A model generated the notes under the pieces. The model saw only the letters and a program-made list of their open reading frames with translations. It made no database searches and was not told where the DNA came from. From NCBI RefSeq assembly GCF_003254395.2, contig NC_037643.1, positions 15,861,463 through 15,925,462 on the forward strand: DNA of 64,000 bases, written 5' to 3'. The stretch comes from Apis mellifera (taxonomy: Eukaryota > Arthropoda > Insecta > Hymenoptera > Apidae). Shown piece by piece: positions 1-10,560 of this stretch. Within the stretch, counting starts at the first letter, position 1, and each line of letters begins with the position of its first letter. A program made the position numbers and the translations under genes.

Positions 1-810
1 AAATCTTTTCTAAATATTACATTCTTGTGGATGAATAAATAAATAGAAGTTATTTTAACCTAAATATCTACTTGATCTGATAACTGATGGACGAACACGT
101 AAATAATACTGTCATCCATCAAAGTGACAATATCCTTTTGATTATCCTCTCACGTTTTCACTTCCGGTCAACCTTTATTTTCAATATCATCACGTATACT
201 TCACCGTTGGATTAAATCGACCACGTGCCATTAATGAAATTTATACATGCAAAATTTGATGGATATATTTAACGACATTAACATGACTTAGTTCGTGGAT
301 TAATCATGTGACTTTCGTCTTATTATTTTTTATTTTATTTAAAATTAAATTCAAAAAATATTTTTTATCATATATTTTCCAGATATTTAATTTTTATAAT
401 AAAAAAAAATAATAATCGTATAAAAATTTTTTATTATTTCAATCTACTATTCATAAATAAATACTTCTTCACACATTCAAAAGAAAAAAAAAAGATTCAC
501 ATTATTCACAAATAATTCACAAATAAACATTTTTTTACATGTTTAAAAAAATTTCACAATATTAAAAAAAAAAATTTCTTCACATTTTCTTTCTATTATT
601 CCAAATTTTTATTATTCACAAACAAATATTTTTCACACAGTTTCACAATTATATTTTAAAATTTTATTCACATTATACATTCAACGTAAAAATTCACGAG
701 CCAATGACTTTTATGTATAACTATACCTATCCATTTTTTTAAAAAAATTTTCTAAAATCTTTTACACGATGTATCTCGTAAGATGAAGTTGCATATAAAG
801 AATGTGAAAT
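1..810. other. A/T-rich non-coding DNA
   Basis: No gene seen. Positions 60-320 are somewhat richer in GC and mixed in composition, as conserved enhancers often are. From 320 to 780 the sequence is long A and T runs. No splice-bounded open frame was found. Confidence 0.5.
470..697 (+). repeat. Cluster of TTCACA motifs
   Basis: The hexamer TTCACA recurs about ten times over some 230 bases, often as ATTCACAAATAA or TTTCACA, separated by A/T runs. The spacing is irregular, so this is degenerate low-complexity sequence rather than a clean tandem array. A function is not evident. Confidence 0.5.
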
Positions 811-1107
811 TTATTCAAAGTCTCCTAATTGTGAAACATCCCTAATACATTTATATAAGCAAAAGCCAAGAGCGAAACACGTTTCGGTCGCTAAAATCAG
901 CATGTGTTGCCATGCATTATCTCTGAGTGCATAGTAATAATGCACCTCCCACGCAGTACTATATTGACTCGTCTTCGAGGGGACATGCAATTGTTTATTG
1001 TAAAATATTGACTCGATTCGAGATTCCTTGCACGTAACTTCTATGCGTGAATTCAAAGCTTGATTTATGAATGCATTGAACGATGTATTGAAGACAAGAA
1101 TGACAAA
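811..1107 (-). CDS. Possible terminal exon, unrecognised protein
   Basis: The minus strand is open for 98 codons between a TAA near 1110 and the TAA at 811. The stretch is clearly richer in GC than its flanks. There is no useful ATG near the 5' end, so if coding it would be a last exon entered by a splice acceptor; a CATAG at about 1030 and an AATAG near 1115 are candidates, neither with a good pyrimidine tract. The C-terminal half is rich in aromatic residues (WEVHYYYALRDNAWQ) followed by a short hydrophobic segment (LILATETCFALGF). No family was recognised. The plus strand contains a small hairpin (GTGCAT/ATGCAC), so a conserved non-coding element is the main alternative. Confidence 0.22.
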   Translation of the reverse strand, partial: FVILVFNTSFNAFINQALNSRIEVTCKESRIESIFYNKQLHVPSKTSQYSTAWEVHYYYALRDNAWQHMLILATETCFALGFCLYKCIRDVSQLGDFE

Positions 1108-2888
1108 TTATCTATTGAGAATCATGTATGTATATTCTATAAATGAATATGAATCTTCCTGAAATTTTTAAGAAAAAATTTTTTTCTTAAAAAAGAAATT
1201 TGTAGTATCCGTGGAAATATCGTATCCGAAAGAGATATATATTGAATAAATATTTTTGAAATTTGAATTTTCTGAAAGAAAACTAATCGATCTAATCTAA
1301 ATTCTAAACCAAACCTTCAAACTCAATTTATTTTCTTTAACTTTCCAACGAAAGAATTCCACGTACAGAAATCCCAAAACTTTTTAACCTCAAAGTGATT
1401 TAGAAAAATCACTTTTAAATTTGAAAAAAGATTTTCTACATCTCCATTACAATTCTTGAAAATCGAACTTTTTGAATATAACTTTCCAAAAGAAAATTAT
1501 CGATTCAAATTCAATCCGTTTATCCAATTTTCTATTACAACTTTCTGAATTCGGATCACTAGAAATTCCAAACTTCTTAACCTCAAACTATCGCAGAATG
1601 TCGTTCCTATTCTTAACTATAAACATCGTCAAAATTCCACGTTTCATTTGCACCATTATTTTAACGATAGGAATCGCGAATAGATACAAAGAATTACATT
1701 AGTTACATTTATGACAATATATATTTACGAGAATCCATTTGCATTCTATTTTCATATAGGCGCAACGAACGTAAGAAGAATGGAATCAGCGCCATCATAG
1801 TGAACATCCGAAAATTTACGAGCGTGGATATTCTCTATGTTTCGGATAAAGTCGGGAAACGAAACAAAGACAAGCGGAAACACGATGAGATACGAGGCAA
1901 CAAACTCGGTTGTGTGTTTTCCATGCCGCAATGCAGACACCGGTTGTTAAGTTGACTGTTTACTTCGTGGTTCCTGCACGTTAATATACACGCAATATTA
2001 ACGTTCTCGCGTGCACGAATATTCGCATGATGATTATCAGCGGTCGTTTTTAGAAAATACTCCTTTGAAATTTATAGAGGAACATTGAACCTTGTTTTAC
2101 GTTTGTTTTACGTGATGTGATGGAGGAAATATTAGATATTTTTAGAGGTTATGGAAATTTAATCTATTGTACATGCGTAATATAAGTTGAAATATGGAAA
2201 AAAAAATTTATGTGTAAAAATTTATCCGAAATAGAAATTGTGTTGAATTATGTGCAGAGTTATTATTTATCCAATTATGAGTATTTTTCAAATATATGAA
2301 AATTTAACATTTCATATACAATATAGTTTAAAATATGAAAAAAGTAGAGTGAAGATGTTTATACAAATTTCTATTATATAAAATTTCTATTATATTTAGA
2401 AATATGAAAAAAATTGAATCAAAACAGATATTTTTGAAGCAAAACAAGATAGTCTCTTCAATTATTAGTATATATGCATTATATAAATTTAAAATAAGTG
2501 AAGAGAATAGAATGAGGCTATTTATGCAAATTTGTATTTTTAGAAATATGAAAAAATTGAACTAAAATAGACATCTATCTTGCACATAGATGCCATTTCT
2601 TCGATTTTATAGATATTATGTCTTTTCAATATGAAATAACAAATATTTCAAGATATAATTTGACTTCTAAATGAATAACAAACATTTAATTTCATTGATT
2701 TTGAGATGAATTTTCTAATTTTTTTAATTTTATAATTTTTCTAATTTTTCGAATTTTCAAAACACTTTCATTTAACACAAAACACTTTAATTAATTCACC
2801 AATTCTATTCTTCATACAAAATTACTTAGATTCAGAATATAAATTCCTTTTTAAATTATGTGCTTTTACAGGATTTTACATTAAATAT
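1108..2888. other. Non-coding, with a GC-richer block at 1750-2040
   Basis: Mostly A/T-rich without open frames. 1280-1640 is poor in G on the plus strand. 1750-2040 is noticeably GC-richer and CpG-rich, with no convincing splice sites, and looks like a regulatory element. A 62-codon minus-strand frame there starts only with GTG and was not accepted as a gene. Confidence 0.45.
2330..2590. repeat. Degenerate direct repeat, offset about 150 bp
   Basis: The block around 2352-2437 (TTTATACAAATTTCTATT, then AAATATGAAAAAAATTGAA) reappears in altered form around 2514-2577 (TTTATGCAAATTTGTATT, then AAATATGAAAAAATTGAAC). The offset is close to the 158-bp period of the perfect duplication that follows, which suggests repeated local duplication events of similar size. 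Confidence 0.4.
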
Positions 2889-3198
2889 TAAATATAAAAT
2901 ATCCATCATGATATTGTATGAAAATGAAGACAAGAATATTACACATCTAAAAAATAAAAACTAAAATTATAAAAAATCAAAGATTAAATCTACTTCTAAT
3001 TTTAAAATACTAAATGGAGAAACTACGAAAATTTAATTAATATAAATAAATATAAAATATCCATCATGATATTGTATGAAAATGAAGACAAGAATATTAC
3101 ACATCTAAAAAATAAAAACTAAAATTATAAAAAATCAAAGATTAAATCTACTTCTAATTTTAAAATACTAAATGGAGAAACTACGAAAATTTAATTAA
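2889..3198. repeat. Perfect 152-bp tandem duplication
   Basis: Bases 2889-3040 and 3047-3198 are identical as read, separated by the six bases TATAAA, giving a 158-bp period. In neutral A/T-rich DNA a 152-bp match with no difference means either a very recent duplication or an assembly error from unmerged haplotypes. Further partial echoes (GAGAAAC followed by TTAATTAACACTA) occur at 3510-3560. Confidence 0.95.
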
Positions 3199-4836
3199 CA
3201 CTAGAAAAGAGATATTTCATTGTTGAACATCTTAAAATTAAAAAATTGAAAAAGTGGATATGATGGATATGTTTTCCTTAAGAAATAATTGAAGAAATCT
3301 CAACTTATTTCTAATATATCACAAAGCAAAACTTCGAAAACTTAATTAACAGTAAAGTAAAATTTGACATATTTCATTCTGATAAAAGATTGTATAGAAT
3401 AATCTTAAAATTGAAAAATTAAAAAAAATGATAATTAAATCGCCTTTCTTAATCTGACCTAACCTCGAAATCTTCAAACTTAATTTTTTATTAATTTAAT
3501 TTTAACATACTAAGTAGAGAAACTCAATTAACACTAACTGGAAAATTTAATTAACACTAACTTATTGTTAGAGATAGAATCAGAGATACTATAATCTTAC
3601 TCAAGAGGATTGTACAGAAAGATGATTATAATAGTTTCTGAATTAATAGATCGGATTCATTGATTAATCATTATACTGTCATTCTATTCACCTGATCACC
3701 TAAAAGATGACATTACAAATCATATGGACAATATAATAATGCCCAATTATTAGGCAAGCTCGTTCAAACAAAAATGATTAATCAAACTTTGATCATAAAG
3801 TGCATAACTTTTGCTGTATAACTACAAATAACATCTACTGTAATTGTACGAATACTTATACGATTAATATATTACATGATGAATAAATATTTCATTAAAT
3901 GAAAATTTCAAATGATGCTGGAAAATTGACGAGGATTCTTGTTATCAAGTAGCAATCTTTCTTATAATTTTCAAGCAATTTCGCACTTATTGAGGTTAAT
4001 CAAGATTCATAATGTATCGATAGAATAGCGACCTGAAATCGATAAATATTTATTAGTACATATTATAATATCTAAACTATTATGATAATATCAAAAAAAT
4101 TATTCGAAATTTTCGAATGGGCATAAGAATTAAATCAAAATCGCATATTATGATTATTATATTGAATTATTGAAAATATTTAACGAATATTCGAATATTT
4201 ATATTTAGAGAATAAATCGAAAAGAATCGAATTTTAAAGACATGTTTACTAGTATTAAATGTAAGAAACAAGAATATAGAATGAAAATATTACCTTCGAA
4301 ATATAACAATAGATAAATAAATATTTTGCAAATATGTATCGATTATAAAAATTCGAAACAATTTAATATAAATATCATTTAGTTGCTATATCAAAATTTC
4401 TTGTCACTAATAATATTGTAGTTATTGTTTTTATCATTTCTTTAACGTTTAATAAAATAAAATAAAAAATACGTATATAATATTTATATAAGTATTACAT
4501 CATATTTAAATTTTATCAAAATTGACACTTGTGTTCCTTTATAGAGAATCAATGCTGCTTGAGAAACATCACGTCTTTATATCATTTATTATATTTTTAT
4601 ATATTATATTTATATTTTATATTTATATATTACTTTTTTTTTCATCACTTTCATCGAGATATACATCTTTTCAGACTGTGTATAATTTGTATAATCTGCA
4701 TTTGTTAACGAGATAAAGTTCGTTCCATTTAACTCGCTTCAGAACCTGAAACTCGGATTTAAAAGGTCTTTAATAAAATTGGAAACACTCGAGAAACAAC
4801 TTAAATATTCCTAGCTCGAAGAACGAGGAAACTTAC
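3199..4836. other. A/T-rich non-coding DNA
   Basis: No gene seen. It carries degenerate echoes of the preceding repeat to about 3560 and otherwise random-looking A/T-rich sequence. GC begins to rise from 4720 toward the next island. Confidence 0.5.
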
Positions 4837-4924
4837 GTCTGATAATGTCGCAGAAAGTTAGTTCCTTCCGTGTTGACGCAATTAGCAGAAAGCCAAGAGT
4901 TGGATTACGATGGAAGATAGATTT
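4837..4924 (-). CDS. Alternative minus-strand exon candidate
   Basis: On the minus strand an acceptor GCGACAG (with CTAAC branch-point-like sequence 15-25 bases upstream) opens an 88-nt segment that ends in AGAC|GTAAGT, a consensus donor. One frame is open through it and includes LLIASTRKELTFCDI. It overlaps the plus-strand small ORF at 4845-5003, so at most one is likely to be real. Support is only the splice-site fit. Confidence 0.18.
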
Positions 4925-5003
4925 CTGTCGCAGCGAGTTAAGGTTAGAAATCGGAAACGAACGTTTTCTCCTTTCGCTGAATAACAATGCAATTGCATTT
5001 TAA
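4845..5003 (+). CDS. Small ORF, 52 aa, basic, unrecognised
   Basis: ATG to TAA gives 52 residues beginning MSQKVSSFRVDAISRKPRVG and ending with NNNAIAF. It lies in a GC-richer island inside A/T-rich DNA, and the base before the ATG context is TAATG. The N-terminal half is strongly basic with an RKPRVGLRWK segment. There is no signal peptide, membrane segment or known motif. No TATA or initiator is obvious upstream. The antisense strand of the same interval has a good splice donor, so the GC island could instead be an antisense exon or a regulatory element. Confidence 0.22.
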   Translation: MSQKVSSFRVDAISRKPRVGLRWKIDFCRSELRLEIGNERFLLSLNNNAIAF

Positions 5004-6937
5004 AGGAAAATGTGTTTATCAAGGAGGAACAGCGTGATAATGAATAGAGAAAGAACATCTGTCTTCAATTAATTTCAAATTTAGAAATTTTCTAAGAGAA
5101 TTATTTAGAAATCTTTGAATTGTTTCTTTGAGATGAAATTGTTTTCATTAATTTGCAAAAAAATTATTTTTGAAATTTCCAAAAATATTCATATATAGAT
5201 TAGTTTTGAATTTTTATACAAATAATTTTTAATATTAATTTTGAAAAATTTAAAAGAAAATATTTAATCTTGTAATTATTATACAAATAGTCTTTTATAA
5301 TAGATAATAGTTATAATAGATAATAGTTATATAATAGTTCATTCATATGTAATAAAAAAAATTTTTTTTAAGAAATAAATAAATTAAAAATGAAGTCTTA
5401 CGTGAGAAAGTATTAATTTTTTGCACATAGAATTATTATCCGTTTATACCATGATTTGAAAAATTATAAAAAACAGATTAACACATAAAATGAGTGAAAG
5501 AATAAAAAATTTTACTGTATTTAAATGATGAGCGATATTGCACATGTGGCAACAATATAGTACTGCTCGTCTTTATAGTTCATAAACGTGAGGTAATACG
5601 AGGACACACGAAAATAAAAATCTAGTAAATGAAACGAAGCGAATACGAGTACTAAATTATAACAATATGCTTAAAATTATTTATGGTTGAATATTTTTAA
5701 TAATTCGAAAAGTTATTAAATATTCAATTCAATAATCGATTCGATAAGATTTCTATGATTCAGTTGATCATAAAGAAAACTTTATGTTCTTATTAAAGTG
5801 TGAACTTCCTCGATATTGAAAGAATATCAATAGCGATAAAATTGAACGATTCAAATTAACCTTGGAGAACCGTGGTCCATTTGCAATAAATAATAAATTT
5901 TATCACTGCAAAAGAAAAAAGAAAAAAGAAAATATGGATATTCAATGCGACAGACGTACAATATAACATGCAGAAGCAGGTATACCAACCCTTTCGCGCA
6001 TAAATTTTTACGTATCTCTATATTTATTACATTAAAACGATGAAAGTTTCAAGAATCTAAATTTTAATGCGAATCGTAATTATTATCCTAACGATAAAAA
6101 TTATGTAAAGTTTAATGATATGAATTATTTCAAAGAGAGCAATTTATTTCAAAGAAAAAGTTTTAAGATTAAAATTACAAGACATATTAAAGACATCAAA
6201 GAATTAAGCGAAAAAGAATTTTTAAAGTGAACTGCGAAAGAGTCAAAATTCTCGGTTTCGATTAGAGATCGTGATTTTGAACGTGTATTAATCATTTTTT
6301 TGGATTTATTGTTATTTTCATACTTTATATTCTATACAAAACCAATACAAACAAATTAAAAATTATAAAATAATTAAATAGAATACTAAAACTATAATAA
6401 ATTAATCTTTAAACAGTATTATAAAATAACAAAATTATTACGAAAATTAATATAAATAATTCACATGAAAAGGATTAAATACACGTGAAACAGAGACCTC
6501 TAGTTTCGTGCACGCGAGTAGCATTGTGCTACGGTTAATTCAAGAATACACAAACTTACACTCAAGACATTTCGTGCAACAAGTATTATAACACACACTT
6601 TTCGTTCTGAACGTGGCTGTGCACAATACCTGACGATCGTTTCACACTTAACACTTTGATCGTTTCGTTTTTACTTTTTATATGTCATCGACGGTACGAA
6701 GCAATGTTCAAGAGAGTCGTCTCGGTGTGTCGCGTTACAACGTTTAACATAACCTTTTCAATACCTCGATAATAAGCTCGCAGATAATGATCTTCAAAAT
6801 GATCGATGATTGAGTTTGTAAAGATTTAAAAAAATATCAAAATTTTTCGATTATCTTCTTATTCTTCTTATTTCTTCTTTCTTTTCTAATTCTGTTTTCT
6901 TTCTCTCTATATTAATTGACTTGTTTCTTCTTTGTAG
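5004..6937. other. Non-coding, GC-richer block at 6480-6790
   Basis: No gene seen. 6480-6790 is rich in CpG and in short motifs such as CACGTG and looks like regulatory DNA. 6840-6935 on the plus strand is one long pyrimidine tract that leads into the acceptor described next. Confidence 0.45.
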
Positions 6938-6961
6938 AATGGCCCCATTGAATGGTTAAAG
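6938..6961 (+). CDS. Possible 24-nt micro-exon
   Basis: A long pyrimidine-rich tract (6840-6935) ends in CTTCTTTGTAG, an excellent 3' splice site. The next 24 bases read NGPIEWLK in one frame and end in AAAG|GTTAGG, a weaker but acceptable donor. The frame stays open for about 22 further codons if the donor is not used. The acceptor is the strong part of the evidence; the partner exons and the phase are unknown. Confidence 0.22.
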
Positions 6962-9221
6962 GTTAGGTACAAATCGAGATCTGGCTTAATAAAAACTATG
7001 ATTCCTTTCTTTTTTTTTTTCTTTGTTTAAAATAATTGTTCCTCTTCTCATTGGTCCATACGTTATATATCTTTGTAGATTTTGCGGATTGACAAAGGTT
7101 CGAAAAAAATTCTTTACTTCTAAATTATATAAATTCTCTTTATCCGAGGTCTTCAGTTAATCTTTATATATGTCTGTATTATTCATCTGTTCCAACTGTA
7201 ACCGAAATTACATTTTCTCTAAATTATTTAAAAGTTAAAAAATCTATTTAATATTCATTTATTTTAACACGATTAGGTGGAAGGAAGCAGACAGTTTTAT
7301 TAAAAATTCTCTTTGAAATGTTGTTCTGACAATTTGTTAATTACTTGTGGATGTTTAATACCGATGTTTTAATCATTCTGATGGTTAATTGTACAAAAGC
7401 ATTAAAATTGGACGCATGCAGTGACTATGTACACGTATGTATTGTGGTACCATGAATAAGAGAACATTCTGTGGAGAATAGTAAAGCACAGGTCAAGCTG
7501 AGTACATATTACAATGCGATCGTAAAGAGATGTCGAACATGCCTCTGCTCAACAAGGCACAGCACGTTTTCGAAATACAAGTGATCGCAATTGATCAGAT
7601 TTCGTATAAATTTAAGTATTTTAGGATTTTTAAAATATTTATTTCCTATTTGGTTTTTTTGCAAATAATATAATTTTTTTATACTTTTATAATGAAAGAT
7701 TGATTTATTTTTTAGGTAAATTTATACTTTTAACTTTTAAACTTTTAACACATCCAATGCTTCACTAAAAATTGAAAAGACTCAAAATAATGGATATCAA
7801 TTTTTTAATAAGTATAAAAAATAATTGTAAAATGCAACGAAATTTAAAAAATATGTGTAATAGCAAAACTCGTACAGAAAATGAGAAATCTTTATTATTT
7901 CTTAAAAAAAAAATTTATAGCTCGAGTATATTAAACTTAATTTTTTTCAGGTTTTAGGCCTTCAACTTTTTATAAAAATTGGAAAAAAATTTTCTTTGAA
8001 AAGAATTAATAAAACATTCGATATAAGAAATAACAATTACAATTATTTATGTTTATTGTTATTTAATCAAGCAATTTTCAATGAAATAAAAATATTCAAA
8101 GAAGTGAATGATTATTTCTAAATCTCTCAAACGAGAGATCAAAGGATCCAATATGTTAAAAGGGTTATTTGCCTTTCCTGGAAAATTTCATTTGATAACT
8201 ACCTCGTTTCTCATCGATCTTTACACATCCGGTGAAAAATTCTGCATAAAATATCAGCCAGACGATTCATATTTGTGAAACAAACATGTTTTTTGCTTCG
8301 TGTGATTGAAAGTATATTACTCAATCAAATATTTCTCATAAATATATTTCATAAAAAAAATCATTAATAATAAATTTTATATAGTAATATTAGAAATTTA
8401 ATATATCAATTTTGATATTGTTATAAATAGATAAATGTACTTTAGCAAAAAATTCTTAAAATTTCATTCGCGAATTCTCATTATTTTATTTTCACGTAAT
8501 CCTTCAAACTATATTTAAAAAAAAAAAAAATTTCGATGAACCAAAATTTTATTTATTTTTATTTTTTGCTTCAAGCTGATGTTTCGTTCTATTTCTATTG
8601 AAATACCACTTGTATTTTCCATTATTGAATCATTTTTTCTCGCAAAATACGAGTTTTATTGTTTTCATAGAGAATTGAATTCGAATAAAAATTATAGTTG
8701 TTCGTTTTTTTTTTTTTTTCAAAAATTATATATAATTATATTTTTCTATAAAAGAAAATTAAAACGAAATTCATTTCAATAAATGGTTCAATTTGATCAT
8801 AAACAAAAATTCATGAAAATTTAGAGGAAAAATGCATCTCTCTATACAAATACACATTTTATTGCAAAAATAATGTTTATGGATATTTGGATGATATTTA
8901 TGAGAAAAAAAAAAGTTTGTTTTATCACATGTTGGAAAAAAAGTAATTATTCGAAATTTTCGCTCGAAATAAAAATTTTCATATAAACAGAGAGAAAAAA
9001 AAAAGCATTCGAAAATTCATTTAATCAAAAGATCCACTTTGCTCGAATCAGATCTCATTAAATTCACCTGCCTGCGGTCAATGTTCACAATAAACCAGTG
9101 AAATTGCCCTCAGACTCAGGAATCAGGAAGATCCATTTGTTTGTTCCGTGATTCCAACAGATCCCTTTATTTTCACAAATCGTTTCGTCAAATTGCTCGA
9201 ATTACGAATGATAGTGTTTTA
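6962..9221. other. Non-coding, GC-richer block at 7390-7600
   Basis: 7390-7600 is GC-richer, with a 42-codon plus-strand frame without ATG that was not accepted as a gene. 8100-8290 and 9050-9220 are mildly GC-richer and may be conserved elements. The remainder is A/T runs with no supported gene. Confidence 0.45.
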
Positions 9222-9244
9222 TCACTGTGCTTGGAACACAGTGA
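9222..9244. repeat. Perfect 8-bp hairpin
   Basis: TCACTGTG and CACAGTGA are exact reverse complements separated by the 7-base loop CTTGGAA. No T-run follows and it is not part of a tRNA-like fold. It could be a protein-binding dyad or chance. Confidence 0.6.
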
Positions 9245-10209
9245 CGCTTCTCTTTATTACATGTAATTAATAAGAAAGAAAAAGTAATTTTAATTGTTGT
9301 TGATTTACGAAGACAGATTAAAATGATTGAATAATTTTTCAATTCTGACAATTTTAAATTTTCGTTGGCAAGATTATAACAGCATTTCATATTTATACTA
9401 GCTAATAATTAATTTGAAATATCTTTTCTTTTAATTTAAATTACTTATTGTTTTGTGTTTCTTTATTTTTTTTTAAATTTATGATTTTAGAGATTTTTAA
9501 AATATTCATTTGAAAAACTCAAAATTTTCTTTTGATACCAAATTGATTCCAAATTTCTGAAATTTTTATATTTCCTTCCTATTCCAGAATTCTAATTTAA
9601 TTGGCACCCAAGTTTCAAATGTTAAAATCTATAAAACTTTGCTTCTGACTCTATGCTCTGAAATTTAAAGAATCTTCATATGAGATGAACCTTCTTGAGA
9701 TTATCATCAAACGATTTTGACGAGTTTCTACTTATAATTTTTAAACAAAATCTCGACGACCCTTCACCACGACTTTCAAGTAATCTCCAAACGATCTTTC
9801 CATTTTGACTTTCAAATGATTTTAATTCTTCACTTTAGATTTGCAAATAACCTCTTCACTTGTCTTTCATCTTCAAATGATTTAAAATTTTCTTCCTTTA
9901 TATTAGAATTCTAGAATCCTAAATCCAGATTTCAAATGCAGAACTTAGAATTTCGTTTCCAAATTGATTTCAAATTTCAAAAGTTCAAAAGTTCATCTTG
10001 AATCAAACAAAATCCAGAAACTTGTCAGAATCCTGATTTTAAACTCTACAAGAACTTCCCATAAATTAGAAACATTCTCAAATCCAAACGCTAAATCTGA
10101 AATCATAGATCGATTCCGATTGCAATCTCCAGTGCAACTTTCTTAAGCTCTTAGAATTCCAAGTAGTATCACTGCATTTACACACTTTTCGAACCGCCAT
10201 TGTGGAAAC
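9245..10209. other. Strand-asymmetric G-poor segment
   Basis: From about 9560 to 10160 the plus strand is conspicuously poor in G and rich in TTC, TCAAA and AATCC, so the minus strand is poor in C. Motifs such as TTTCAAATGATTT recur in variant form. No gene is supported. Such compositional asymmetry can come from transcription-coupled mutation or from an old low-complexity expansion. Confidence 0.4.
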
Positions 10210-10560
10210 TTGGAAATTGCAGAGTTGTTACAAGCAATCTTATCGTTAATTTGCTTCCTCGAGTTTGCATCGATAAATAAAGAAGTTGGAGTAAATTTTA
10301 TCTATTTTACAATGTTATGTTCTGTGATCAATTTCAATTCCTCGACGAAAGTGGGAAAGTTGATTTTACAACTCGAGTTCCTGCAAATTCTCGACTTCTT
10401 GTTTGAACTAAAAATTCTAACTTTCGCGATTCCTCCTCGAATATTTATCCGAAAAGTTAACGTGACGTCAATGATAAAAGAAAGAAACGCCTCGATTGAA
10501 AGAACGTTTAATTTACTTGAAAATTTTCCCTCCTCTCGAAAAAGTTCCAACATTTCTTAA
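10210..10560 (+). CDS. Long open frame, doubtful coding
   Basis: The plus strand is open for 116 codons to a TAA at 10560, unusual in such A/T-rich DNA. The first ATG is about 35 codons in, so the frame would have to be a terminal exon; an ATTGCAG|AG at about 10220 is a possible acceptor. The translation has two hydrophobic stretches (LLQAILSLICFLEFA and LILQLEFLQILDFLFEL) and a basic, serine-rich end. The opposite strand is also open for 83 codons over the same interval, which argues for composition rather than coding. Unrecognised. Confidence 0.15.
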   Translation: MEIAELLQAILSLICFLEFASINKEVGVNFIYFTMLCSVINFNSSTKVGKLILQLEFLQILDFLFELKILTFAIPPRIFIRKVNVTSMIKERNASIERTFNLLENFPSSRKSSNIS

